Notes: a model not told the origin generated them from the sequence alone. A DNA stretch of 11,655 bases from Rubrivivax sp. (GCA_027484885.1 JAIXSD010000014.1:1-11655); one strand, 5' to 3'. Positions 1-9,117 are shown, numbered from the stretch's first letter. A program made the numbers and translations.

Positions 1-86
1 GAGATGGGGTGGGCACAGCCCGTGGCCATCAGCACCACCGCGACGGACAACAGGCGACCCGCCCAGGTCTTGACTTGATTCATCAT
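1..86 (-). CDS. Partial lipoprotein precursor (5' end only; runs off left edge)
   Basis: Only the first 28 codons are visible. They encode a classic lipoprotein signal peptide: a short basic N-region (K6, R11), a hydrophobic stretch LLSVAVVLMA, and the lipobox ATGC with the lipidated cysteine at residue 24. The +2 residue is Ala, which normally favours outer-membrane sorting. An AGGA Shine-Dalgarno sequence lies 7 nt before the ATG at 86; a second ATG follows immediately at 83. The start is 15 nt after the stop of the upstream lipoprotein gene, so the two are very likely co-transcribed. The mature domain is outside the window, so no function can be assigned. I am confident of the lipoprotein signal; the gene's identity is unknown. 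Confidence 0.8.
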   Translation of the reverse strand, partial: MMNQVKTWAGRLLSVAVVLMATGCAHPI

Positions 87-101
87 GATCTGGTCCTGGC
101 C

Positions 102-683
102 TCAGCGAATCGCTTTTTGAAACTCTGCGTCCGCGAACAGCTCTGACAGCAGCTTCTGAACCATGGCCGTGTACTGCTGTTGCGCCTTTGGAATGGCGAT
201 GGCGCCCACGAACGAGGACTCCCAGCCGATGTAGGCGCGCTGGACCTTGTCGTAGCGTTGCTGGCCGTCGTTCTTGACGATGAAGCGCGCTTCGATCTCG
301 CCGGAGGCGGTCGCGAAACCGCCGGCCGAGATGTCGTTCTTGAGCAGCACGCCCGAGATTTCGATCTTCGATTTCTCGTCCAGCTTGCCGGCCAGGACCA
401 GCTCCTTGCGCAGCGCCTCGGCCAGGTAGGCCGCGTAGTCTTTGCCCACGGGCGATTCCAGGCTCGAGCCGCGCAGGCCGATGGAGGTGGCGCCGACCGT
501 GCTCGCGGTCACGGTGAAGGCACCCACGGCGACCGACTTGGGCGCGTTCTTGACGAGTGCCGAGTTGTCCAGCGACGGGGTGTAGGTCGGTGCCTGGATG
601 GCGCAACCGCTGAGCAGGGCCACTGCCGAGGCCGCCACCGCCAGGCTGAAGCCGCGAAGATTCAATGAAGTAGAGAAGTTCAA
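102..683 (-). CDS. Outer-membrane-type lipoprotein, about 193 aa, function unknown
   Basis: The protein has a signal peptide of about 26 residues ending in LLSGC, with the lipidated cysteine at 27 and Ala at +2, so it should be an outer-membrane lipoprotein facing the periplasm. The mature part (about 165 aa) is mixed alpha/beta with no catalytic motif I recognise. Size and layout (N-terminal strand-rich part, YLAEALRKEL helix, C-terminal helix) faintly recall the YajG lipoprotein family, but I would not name it on that. The start is a TTG at 683, chosen because GGAGG (691-695) sits 7 nt before it and the reading runs straight into the signal peptide. The nearest ATG (688-686) opens a frame that stops two codons later. 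The leader carries two perfect hairpins directly before the Shine-Dalgarno sequence. It is followed after 15 nt by a second lipoprotein gene, so an operon is likely. Confidence 0.8.
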   Translation of the reverse strand: MNFSTSLNLRGFSLAVAASAVALLSGCAIQAPTYTPSLDNSALVKNAPKSVAVGAFTVTASTVGATSIGLRGSSLESPVGKDYAAYLAEALRKELVLAGKLDEKSKIEISGVLLKNDISAGGFATASGEIEARFIVKNDGQQRYDKVQRAYIGWESSFVGAIAIPKAQQQYTAMVQKLLSELFADAEFQKAIR

Positions 684-690
684 GCCATTT

Positions 691-744
691 CCTCCCGAAG
701 CGCGACATGCGCTTCTTCTAGCCGGCCTTGATGTGAAGGCCGGC
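691..744 (-). promoter_or_regulatory. Structured 5' leader: two tandem hairpins abutting the Shine-Dalgarno sequence
   Basis: In the minus-strand transcript, the first hairpin is a perfect 9-bp stem GCCGGCCTT/AAGGCCGGC with loop CACATC (744-721). Five nucleotides later comes a perfect 7-bp stem GAAGCGC/GCGCTTC with loop ATGTC (715-697). The GGAGG Shine-Dalgarno sequence begins one nucleotide after the second stem. Neither hairpin is followed by a T-run, so they do not look like intrinsic terminators. The loops contain ACAT and ATGT, which are complementary, so a short kissing contact is possible. A role in translation control of the lipoprotein gene is inference. Confidence 0.45.
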
Positions 745-819
745 CAGGAATATATCGGGGGGCTTGTCGCTGTGGCAGCAGGGTAAGCGACAGGTTGGCT
801 CCGGCTATCGCCCGTTCAG

Positions 820-845
820 CACAAAGGGGTCCCGTAGGACCCCTT
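820..845 (-). terminator. Terminator-like hairpin behind dps
   Basis: A perfect 9-bp inverted repeat AAGGGGTCC (824-832) and GGACCCCTT (837-845) has a 4-nt loop. It lies 55 bp past the dps stop. Read on the minus strand, the stem is followed by only a short T-run (CCCCTTTGTG), so it is a weak-to-moderate intrinsic terminator. It separates dps from the lipoprotein unit. Confidence 0.5.
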
Positions 846-900
846 CTCATGCGCAGGAACAAACCAAGCGGCGTGAGAGGCTGGCGTTGGTGCCAGCGGC

Positions 901-1425
901 TCAGTCCTCCAACAGACTCCTGAGCATCCAGGCCGTCTGTTCATGCACGGTCAGGCGTTGGGTGAGGAGGTCGGCGCTCGGTTCGTCGCTGGCTTTGTCG
1001 ACGGCGGCGAACAGGCTGCGGGCGGTGCGGGCCACGCCTTCATGGCCCTCCACCAGGATGCGCACCATGTCCAGGGCCTTGGGCGGCTGGGTCGGGGCGT
1101 CAGGCAGGCTGCTGAGCTGGGCGAACTGGGCATAAGAGCCCGGCGCCACATGGCCCAGCGAGCGGATGCGCTCGGCGATCGGGTCCACCGCGTTCCACAG
1201 CTCGGTGTACTGTGCCATGAACATGGTGTGCAGGGTGTTGAACATCGGCCCTGTCACGTTCCAGTGGAAGTTGTGCGTGGTCAGGTAGAGCGTGTAGGTG
1301 TCGGCCAGCAGCTTGGACAGGCCGGCGGCAATGGCGGCGCGGTCCTTCTCGCTGATGCCGATGTTGATGCTGCCGGGCTTGCTGTGGGTGCTGGCAGCGG
1401 TTTTGGCGACGGGCTTCTTGGCCAT
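901..1425 (-). CDS. dps: Dps-family ferritin-like DNA-protection protein
   Basis: This 174-aa protein has typical Dps length. Dps proteins form dodecamers that oxidise Fe(II) with peroxide, store the iron and often coat DNA in the cytoplasm. Visible hallmarks are HNFHWNVTG (residues 51-59), FNTLH (62-66), and [12 protein letters not shown] (80-91). The expected inter-subunit ferroxidase ligands H54, H66, D81 and E85 are present. The usual acidic residue four positions after the second His appears to be Met70, as counted against Listeria-type Dps. The N-terminal tail (1-18) is rich in Lys, Ala, Ser and Thr, as in DNA-binding Dps proteins. The ATG at 1425 has AGGAG 5 nt upstream. The gene stands alone, with hairpins on both sides. 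Dps is often controlled by OxyR or stationary-phase signals in other bacteria; I see no clear operator here. Confidence 0.93.
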   Translation of the reverse strand: MAKKPVAKTAASTHSKPGSINIGISEKDRAAIAAGLSKLLADTYTLYLTTHNFHWNVTGPMFNTLHTMFMAQYTELWNAVDPIAERIRSLGHVAPGSYAQFAQLSSLPDAPTQPPKALDMVRILVEGHEGVARTARSLFAAVDKASDEPSADLLTQRLTVHEQTAWMLRSLLED

Positions 1426-1462
1426 GACGACTCCTGTTCAGAGAGGAAGGGGTAGGGCGAAA

Positions 1463-1499
1463 CAGGGCGCTGCAGCGGCCCTGGGCTGCGGACACTATA
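1463..1499 (-). promoter_or_regulatory. Possible dps promoter -10 element and leader or terminator hairpin
   Basis: On the minus strand a TATAGT hexamer (1499-1494) lies about 70 bp before the dps ATG; no good -35 stands 17 nt upstream of it. Just downstream is an 8-bp stem with one bulged base (1463-1470 pairing with 1475-1483, loop TGCA), followed by TTT. It could be a leader hairpin of dps, or the terminator of the diguanylate cyclase unit upstream. Both readings are weak. Confidence 0.25.
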
Positions 1500-1568
1500 G
1501 AGCCGTCAGAAGGCGGCCGTATGGCCGTTCGTCTCGCCGGCAACCGGGGCCGCAGTTCAGGCCCTCGC

Positions 1569-2036
1569 TCAGCCTTCGCGTCGCGCCGTCTGTGCCGCTT
1601 GCGGCAAGGCCACCGCCAGTGGGTGGCGTTCACCGGCCTGCGCAATCACGGCCGTGCGCAGCTCGGCCATGTTCTTGAGATTGAGCGGCAGCCAGAACCA
1701 GCGGGATTGGCCGTCCACCTGCATACGCAGATGCGGCCACAGCAGGTAGCGGGCCGGCTCCACCGCGGCGATGTCGGTCCAGGCGATCTGGCGCCAGCGG
1801 CCCCAGCTGTCGAAGGTGCGCAGGCCCTCGGCGCTGACGGAGAAGCGGCAGATGGCCACCGGAATGCTGACGATCAGCCCGCACAGCAGGCCCATGGCCA
1901 GGTTCAGCAGCAGGTCGGGCTTGCGCAGGGGCTCGCCGGTGATGAGGGCATGGCCCACGGCCACGGCCATGACGCCGGCGGTGGTCAGCGCCGTCTGCTG
2001 GCGCCAGATGGGGAAGAAGGCGTATCGGAAGTTCAA
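1569..2036 (-). CDS. Small two-TM inner-membrane protein with PH-like cytoplasmic tail
   Basis: This 155-aa protein has two predicted membrane helices (about residues 15-34 and 42-63). A soluble region of about 85 residues follows, with the strand pattern GLRTFDSWGRWRQIAWTDI then RWFWLPLNLKNMAEL, which resembles bacterial PH-like membrane-anchored domains. I recognise no catalytic residues, and the function is unknown. The first possible start is a TTG at 2036, 13 nt after the TGA of the diguanylate cyclase gene. There is no clear Shine-Dalgarno sequence, so translation may depend on coupling to the upstream gene. An alternative ATG at residue 23 would destroy the first TM helix and is less likely. 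The tight spacing implies co-expression with the cyclase and suggests a possible accessory role at the membrane, but nothing in the sequence proves this. Confidence 0.7.
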   Translation of the reverse strand: MNFRYAFFPIWRQQTALTTAGVMAVAVGHALITGEPLRKPDLLLNLAMGLLCGLIVSIPVAICRFSVSAEGLRTFDSWGRWRQIAWTDIAAVEPARYLLWPHLRMQVDGQSRWFWLPLNLKNMAELRTAVIAQAGERHPLAVALPQAAQTARREG

Positions 2037-2049
2037 GAGGCTGGCAGGG

Positions 2050-4926
2050 TCAGGGCAGTGAAGCGGCGAATTGTGGGCCGCTGGGCGCCGCCGCAGCAGC
2101 GGGATGACCCGCAGTCAGCGGCAGCTCCCGGCGGCTTTGTCGCAGCAAGCCCCGGCTCACGCAGGCCTGCGGGGCACTGAGCAGGGTGCCCAGTTCCGCC
2201 AGCTCGGCGCATTCCGCGGTGGCGCTCAAGCCCACCCAGGTGTTGCGCCCGGCGCGCTTGGCCATGTAGAGGGCCTGGTCGGCCAGGCTGACGACCTGTT
2301 GCCAGTCCAGGCGCTCGGCCTGGCTGGGGATGAAGGGCAGGGCGGCGAAGCCGACCGAGCAGCTCAGGGCCAGGGTTGCGTCGGCTGCGATGGCAAACGG
2401 CTCCTGGGCCACGGCGGCGCGGATGCGCTCGGCGAACAGGGGGCCGGCCTCGGCATCGACGCTGCGCGCCACGACCAGGAACTCTTCACCGCCCCAGCGC
2501 ACCAGATAGTCCGATTCGCGGCAGGCGCGGCGCAGGCGCTCGCGCATCTGCACCAGCACCGCATCGCCGGCCGGGTGGCCCCAGTCGTCGTTGACCTGCT
2601 TGAAGTGGTCGATGTCCACCAGCAGAAAGACCAGGTCCGACTCCGTCGGGCGTGGCCGTTCGGGCTGGCGGCGCCAGTCCTGGTACAGGCGCAGGCATTG
2701 CGCCACCTCGGCGGCCAGGTGCTGCTCCAGAAAGCGGCGGTTGCGCAGGCCGGTCAGCGGGTCGGTCAGGCTGATGTCCTTGAGCGACTGGTAGGCGCGC
2801 TCCAGCTCCTGGTTCTTCTCAAGCACCTCGGCCTGGGCCTGGTGCAGATCGCCCAGGGTGCTTTCCAGGCGGCGGTAGTTGCGTGTGTTCTCCAGCGCGA
2901 TCGAGCCGTAGGCGGCCAGGCTGCGGAAGATCAGGCGCTCGCGGTCGGCGTAGGCAAAGGCCTGGCTGGACTGGATGGACATCACGCCCAGCACCCGGTC
3001 ATTGGCCAGCAGGGGCATGAACATGGAGCTCAGGGTCGGCTGCGTGCCCGGGGCCAGGTTCTGCGGCGTGTCCGGGCTGATGTCGCGGAACAGCTCGCAG
3101 CGCTCGCGGGCGCAGCGGGCCGCCTGGGATTGCGGCGAATCGCAGGCAATGGTGAAGGGCGCGATCGGCCGGCCGTTCTCGGTGCCGTAGGCCAGGCGCA
3201 GTTCTTGCGCTGCCTCGTCGATCAAGTAGACGGCGAAATGGTTGGCCGTCAGCAGACCGTGGACATTGCGATCCAGGGTGGCGTAGACCGCCTGCTCCTG
3301 CAGATGGGCGGTGATCTCCTGGCCGATCAGGCTGAGCTTTTCCAGCGTGGCACCCGTCTGGCTGAGCAGCTCGGCGCGCTCGGCCGAGGCGGCGGCCAGC
3401 TGGCGCAGATGCTCGCTCTCGGCCGCCGTGCGCTCGGCCTGGAAGCGCGCCTCCAGGGACATCAGGCGTTTGCTGACGTCCTGCTTGTGCACGGCCTCGC
3501 TGGCCGCACGGGCCCGGCCGGCGTAGTGAAACGCCTGCAGGCCATCGCCGAGGCGGGCGTACTCGCTGGCGATGGCGTCGAACACCGCGGGCGGCACATT
3601 GTGCTGGGCCTCGGGCGCGTACACGGCCAGGGATCGCAGCAGGAAATGCAGGCTGGCGCTGGCCTCCTGCATCCCGGGCGGTGGCGGCAGGGCGTGGCGC
3701 TCGTGCAGGGTCGCCAGCACGCGCAAGGCCTCGCAGTGGTGGAACGCGAAATGGCTGGGCTGGGCCAGGGCCAGGGCTTTCTCGGCCGTGGCCACCGCCT
3801 CCTCGGCGCGGCCCAGCTCTGACAGGCAGAGCGCGGCCACATTCATGGCATTGAGGCGCAGATCCAGGCTGCGCGGGATGGGGCCGGGCGCCTCCAGGCG
3901 CAGGGCGGTGGCCAGGGCGGCCTCGGGCTGCTTGAGGTCTCTCTGCAGCTCGGCCAGGTAGAGCAGACCCAGGCTGTAGGCGCGCGAGCTTTGCAGCGGC
4001 GCCAGCAGGGCCAGGCCTTCGTTGAGGGCCTGCTGCGAGGCTTGCAGCTCGCCCAGCCGGCATTGCACCGTGCCCACCTGCAGCAGGGCCAAGCCCAGCA
4101 CCAGAGGCCAGCCGGTCGGCCGCGCGCGGTTGAGGCTGCGCTGCATCCACTCCATGGCCTGGGCGTCATCGCCGAGGTTGGAGAAGGCCACGCCCATGGT
4201 CGTCAGCGTCAGCGCAATCTGGCGCGGCAGGCCGGCCCGGGTCAGCTCGGTGACGGTGTGGCTGCAGGCCTGAAACACGTTGCGGAAGTCGGAGCGCTGC
4301 AAGGCCTCGAAGGCCAGGAACTCGTTGCACAGCACATGCAGGGCCGGGTGCAGAGGCCGGGCCAGGCGCTCGTGCACATGCCGGCTCCACTGCGCGGCGG
4401 CGGCCGGGCCGTCCTGGCGCAGGGCCGCATGGGCAATGCAGAGCTGGGCAAACTCCAGCCGGAAATCGTCGTCGCAGCCCACGGCCACGCTAGCGGCGGC
4501 ATCAAGCTCGCGGCAGCGCAGGGGCAGGTCGTAGCGGTCGCCGGCGATCTGGGCCAGCAGCAAATGGGCATCGGACAGCAGCCGCATCTCGCCTTGCTGC
4601 CGTGCCAGTTCCACCACCTGGCGCGCTTGTGCCTGGGCCGCGTCCAGCTCGGCGAACAGCCACAGGCATTCGGCCTGCAGCAGCTGCAAGCGCAGACGCA
4701 GGCCCGTTGCCGTGCCGCCGGTACTCAGCGCATGGGCGACCGGGGCCTCTTGAAGTTCGGCCAGCAGCTGCTCGGCCAGCTGCTGCGCACGCCGCGTGTG
4801 GCGTTCGCGCAGATGCCAGGCCAGGGCCACGCGCTCGTGCACGCAGGCAGCGGCAGCGGCCGCATGGACGCGGGCCTCCAGCTCGGCAAACTCATCGTCG
4901 GTGAGGATCAGATGCATGGCGCGCAT
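2050..4926 (-). CDS. TPR-GAF-GGDEF diguanylate cyclase (958 aa, soluble sensor)
   Basis: Predicted to make cyclic di-GMP from two GTP in the cytoplasm; no signal peptide or TM helix is visible. Residues about 15-480 are tandem amphipathic helix pairs of TPR type. About 484-530 is coiled coil, about 535-682 a GAF domain, about 685-718 a second coiled coil, and 719-898 a GGDEF domain. The catalytic domain looks intact: DPLTGLRNRR (722-731), the metal-binding VDIDHFK (770-776), and the active-site GGEEF at 812-816. An RESD inhibitory I-site (803-806) precedes GGEEF by exactly five residues, so product feedback inhibition is expected. A Pro/Arg-rich insertion (about 750-763) precedes VDIDHF, and a tail of about 58 residues follows the domain. 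The ATG at 4926 has only a poor ribosome site; the fourth codon is also ATG. The input half is clearly paralogous to that of the histidine kinase at 9118-11655. Confidence 0.92.
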   Translation of the reverse strand: MRAMHLILTDDEFAELEARVHAAAAAACVHERVALAWHLRERHTRRAQQLAEQLLAELQEAPVAHALSTGGTATGLRLRLQLLQAECLWLFAELDAAQAQARQVVELARQQGEMRLLSDAHLLLAQIAGDRYDLPLRCRELDAAASVAVGCDDDFRLEFAQLCIAHAALRQDGPAAAAQWSRHVHERLARPLHPALHVLCNEFLAFEALQRSDFRNVFQACSHTVTELTRAGLPRQIALTLTTMGVAFSNLGDDAQAMEWMQRSLNRARPTGWPLVLGLALLQVGTVQCRLGELQASQQALNEGLALLAPLQSSRAYSLGLLYLAELQRDLKQPEAALATALRLEAPGPIPRSLDLRLNAMNVAALCLSELGRAEEAVATAEKALALAQPSHFAFHHCEALRVLATLHERHALPPPPGMQEASASLHFLLRSLAVYAPEAQHNVPPAVFDAIASEYARLGDGLQAFHYAGRARAASEAVHKQDVSKRLMSLEARFQAERTAAESEHLRQLAAASAERAELLSQTGATLEKLSLIGQEITAHLQEQAVYATLDRNVHGLLTANHFAVYLIDEAAQELRLAYGTENGRPIAPFTIACDSPQSQAARCARERCELFRDISPDTPQNLAPGTQPTLSSMFMPLLANDRVLGVMSIQSSQAFAYADRERLIFRSLAAYGSIALENTRNYRRLESTLGDLHQAQAEVLEKNQELERAYQSLKDISLTDPLTGLRNRRFLEQHLAAEVAQCLRLYQDWRRQPERPRPTESDLVFLLVDIDHFKQVNDDWGHPAGDAVLVQMRERLRRACRESDYLVRWGGEEFLVVARSVDAEAGPLFAERIRAAVAQEPFAIAADATLALSCSVGFAALPFIPSQAERLDWQQVVSLADQALYMAKRAGRNTWVGLSATAECAELAELGTLLSAPQACVSRGLLRQSRRELPLTAGHPAAAAAPSGPQFAASLP

Positions 4927-4946
4927 TCTGTCAGTCTGGACCCGCC

Positions 4947-4980
4947 AAAACGAAGGGCTCGCCGGTCAAGCGAGCCCTTC
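4947..4980 (-). terminator. Intrinsic terminator of the katG unit
   Basis: A perfect 11-bp inverted repeat, GAAGGGCTCGC (4952-4962) with GCGAGCCCTTC (4970-4980), has a 7-nt loop. On the minus strand it is followed by GTTTTGG, a short T-run at 4950-4947. It lies 37 bp past the stop of the small gene behind katG and 21 bp before the diguanylate cyclase start. It should therefore insulate the cyclase from katG transcription. Confidence 0.7.
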
Positions 4981-5016
4981 TTGCTGTGCATCAATGCCGC
5001 TTTCGCGGCACGGCGT

Positions 5017-5133
5017 TCAATGCGGCTGGTTGTGGGTGAATTGCAGCAGCATGCCCAGGCCGGCGGCGGCACCGCCGCAATGGATGGCCAGTCCGGCCAG
5101 CAGGCGCAAGCTTCGGCGCATCTTCAGGTCCAT
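5017..5133 (-). CDS. 38-aa single-pass membrane protein directly behind katG
   Basis: The ATG at 5133 is preceded by a GGAG Shine-Dalgarno sequence 6 nt upstream, and the gene begins 15 nt after the katG stop. The short product has a basic N-terminus (K4, R6, R7, R10), one hydrophobic helix at about residues 11-32 and a short polar tail ending NQPH. Positive charges at the N-terminus predict an N-in, C-out single-pass inner-membrane protein. The helix contains H18 and C19 and several Gly/Ala small-residue spacings that could support helix packing. I do not recognise a family. Position, ribosome site and the terminator immediately downstream make co-expression with katG likely. It could help KatG or peroxide sensing at the membrane, but that is speculation. 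The alternative that it is a chance frame is less likely given the ribosome site and TM pattern. Confidence 0.6.
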   Translation of the reverse strand: MDLKMRRSLRLLAGLAIHCGGAAAGLGMLLQFTHNQPH

Positions 5134-5148
5134 GTCTGACTCCGGGTT

Positions 5149-7392
<2,244 letters not shown>

Positions 7393-7456
7393 GGATAGGC
7401 AAAAGCTTGCTCGCCCTGACAATTGCATGCCCATCTTCCGAAGAAAACGAAAAACC

Positions 7457-8206
7457 ATGTCCCTGCGATGGAGTCCTCTGCTGTTCCGCTGGCACCGCTG
7501 GTTGGGCTACCTCGTGGCGTTGCAGGTGCTGGCCTGGATCCTGGGCGGGCTGATCTTTGCCTGGCTGCCGTTTCAAGCCTGGGTCAAGGGCGGCGAGGTG
7601 CTGCGCAAGCCGGCCGTTTCCATGCCCGAGGGCTGGCAGTTGCAGCAGCAGGCGCTGCCGGCCGACCGCGGCGCGCTGCTGGCCTTGCAGGCCGTGGCCA
7701 CGCCGGCCGGCGCGGCGCTCAAGCTGCGCCATGCCCAGGGCGGCGAAAGCTGGGTGCTGGCTGGTGGCGGCCCTCTGGCCGCGCCAACGGCGGCTGAAGT
7801 GGAGGCTTTTGCCCGCAAGCTCTACATCGGCGAGGGGCCCTTGCTGGCCGTCGAGCAAATCGACGAGCCGCCCCGCCGCCTCGGCCTGGTGCGCGAGCTG
7901 GGCGAGCGCCCTGGGCCGTTCTGGCGGGTGCGTTTCGACGATCGATTCCAGAGCCGCTTCTACTTCGACACCCGCAGCGGCGAGCTGCTGGCCGTGCGCA
8001 ACGAGGCCTGGGTGCTCTACGACTTTTTCTGGCGCCTGCACCTGATGGACTACCAGGGCGGCGAGGATTTCAACAACGGCTGGCTGCGCGCCGCCTCGGC
8101 GGCGGCCATTTTGTTGGTGCTCAGCGGCCTGGGCCTGAGCGGGCTGGCGCTGGCGCGGGCCTGGCGCCGCGCGCGCCGCCACGCGGCGGCATCAAGCCAG
8201 GGCTGA
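7457..8206 (+). CDS. PepSY-domain inner-membrane protein with two TM helices
   Basis: This 249-aa protein has a TM helix at about 15-37, preceded by the RWHRWLGY motif typical of PepSY-associated membrane proteins. A periplasmic stretch of about 170 residues follows. It includes a PepSY-like core (about 112-185, with WRVRFDD and FYFDTRSGELLAVRN) and then the family-typical WRLHLMDY (192-199). A second TM helix lies at about 211-234, and the tail is Arg-rich. Relatives are often linked to ferric-siderophore uptake or flavin/haem reductases, but the short form has no visible catalytic site. The frame is open from a GTG at 7391. I chose the ATG at 7457 because the family motifs begin right after it; an ATG at 7427 adds ten basic residues, and neither has a strong ribosome site. 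It is divergent from katG, and its 3' end overlaps the repair gene by 15 bp. Confidence 0.82.
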   Translation: MSLRWSPLLFRWHRWLGYLVALQVLAWILGGLIFAWLPFQAWVKGGEVLRKPAVSMPEGWQLQQQALPADRGALLALQAVATPAGAALKLRHAQGGESWVLAGGGPLAAPTAAEVEAFARKLYIGEGPLLAVEQIDEPPRRLGLVRELGERPGPFWRVRFDDRFQSRFYFDTRSGELLAVRNEAWVLYDFFWRLHLMDYQGGEDFNNGWLRAASAAAILLVLSGLGLSGLALARAWRRARRHAAASSQG

Positions 8207-9058
8207 CGCGGCGGCACCTGTGGCCCGCACCTCGGCCCGGGCCAGCTCCAGGCCCAGCAGGGTGCGCTTGCGCTGCGGGCCCCAGCGGTACTCGCCGAAC
8301 TCCGCATTGGCGCGGATCACCCGGTGGCAAGGGATCAGGCAGGCGATCGGGTTGGCCGCCACGCAGCTGGCCACCGCACGCACGGCCTGCGGCGCACCGG
8401 CCAGCCGGGCCAGCTGGGTGTAGCTCAAGACCTGACCCTCGGGGATTTGCAGCAGCGCCTGCCAGACCTTGAGCCGCAGCGGCGTGCCGCTGAGCGCCAG
8501 GCCGATGGGCTGGCGGGGCTGCAGGCCGGACAGGCGCCGCTGCAGCTCCTCGGCCAGCGGCCGCAGCGCGCGGTCATCGCGTTGCCAGATGGCCTGGGGC
8601 AGCTGCTGGGCTGCAGCCTCGGCCAGGGCCTCGGGGGATTCGTCCTGCAGAAAGCTCAGCTGGTGCAGGCCGCGCGCGCTGGCCGCCAGCCAGACCGGGC
8701 CGAGCAGGCTGTCCACCACGCTCCACTGCATCTGCAAGCCTTGGCCGGCCTGCTTGAACTGGCCCGGCGTCATGCCGTCGACACTGAGAAATAGATCGTG
8801 CAGGCGCGAGGGCCCCGAGAGGCCAGCGGCCAGGGCCGCGTCCAGCACCGGCTCGGCCGCGCGCAGGCTGGCCTTGGCCCGCTCCAGGGCCAGGGCCTGC
8901 TCGAACTCCTTGGGCGTGACGCCGGCCAGCTCGACAAAGCGGCGCTGGAAATGAAACAGGCTCATGCCCGCGGCCTCGGCCAGGGTTTGCAGGGGCACGG
9001 GGCCCTGGCTCAGCTGCTCCAGGGCCTGGCGGACGCGTTCGTAGTGGGGGCGGTTCAT
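8192..9058 (-). CDS. AraC-type HTH / methylated-DNA-protein cysteine methyltransferase (Ada-like, lacking the N-terminal domain)
   Basis: This 288-aa protein is predicted to repair O6-alkylguanine by irreversible transfer to its own cysteine. Residues about 5-105 form an AraC-family double helix-turn-helix (TLAEAAGMSLFHFQRRF, then the TPGQF end). About 115-288 is an Ogt/Ada C-terminal domain. The active site is IPCHRV with C244, preceded by ASCVAANP and followed by the substrate-loop GEYRWG. The zinc-binding N-terminal domain of full Ada, which senses methylphosphotriesters, is absent, so Ada-style self-activation is not expected in the usual way. The start is the ATG at 9058; the frame extends to a TTG at 9121 whose last two bases lie in the stop of the kinase gene, but family homology begins after the ATG. 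The gene follows the kinase by 59 bp on the same strand, so they may be co-transcribed. Confidence 0.9.
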   Translation of the reverse strand: MNRPHYERVRQALEQLSQGPVPLQTLAEAAGMSLFHFQRRFVELAGVTPKEFEQALALERAKASLRAAEPVLDAALAAGLSGPSRLHDLFLSVDGMTPGQFKQAGQGLQMQWSVVDSLLGPVWLAASARGLHQLSFLQDESPEALAEAAAQQLPQAIWQRDDRALRPLAEELQRRLSGLQPRQPIGLALSGTPLRLKVWQALLQIPEGQVLSYTQLARLAGAPQAVRAVASCVAANPIACLIPCHRVIRANAEFGEYRWGPQRKRTLLGLELARAEVRATGAAASALA

Positions 9059-9117
9059 GGCTTCAGTGTGCTGGGCGCTGCGGCCCGCGGCCACCCGCTT
9101 CTTGCGGCATCGCCCGT

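Noticed and set aside
943..1455. 170-codon + strand frame opposite dps
   Set aside because: It is antisense to a complete Dps with its own Shine-Dalgarno sequence; composition is Gly/Val/Gln-rich and non-protein-like.
1510..1545. Short GGCC-rich inverted repeat between the PH-like gene and dps
   Set aside because: Five paired bases in GC-rich DNA, with no T-run in either direction; this is expected by chance.
2071..3822. 583-codon open frame on the + strand opposite the diguanylate cyclase
   Set aside because: It mirrors the codon bias of the real gene and has Gln/Ala/Gly/Leu-rich repeats typical of antisense frames. The minus strand carries clear GAF and GGDEF motifs.
4995..5010. Small hairpin TGCCGC-TTTC-GCGGCA behind the micro-gene
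   Set aside because: The stem is only 6 bp with no T-run, next to a much stronger terminator at 4952-4980; no separate role can be supported.
3991..5139. 382-codon + strand frame running past the cyclase start into the intergenic region
   Set aside because: It is antisense to the TPR region, crosses the terminator hairpin and the small gene behind katG, and has no domain or ribosome site.
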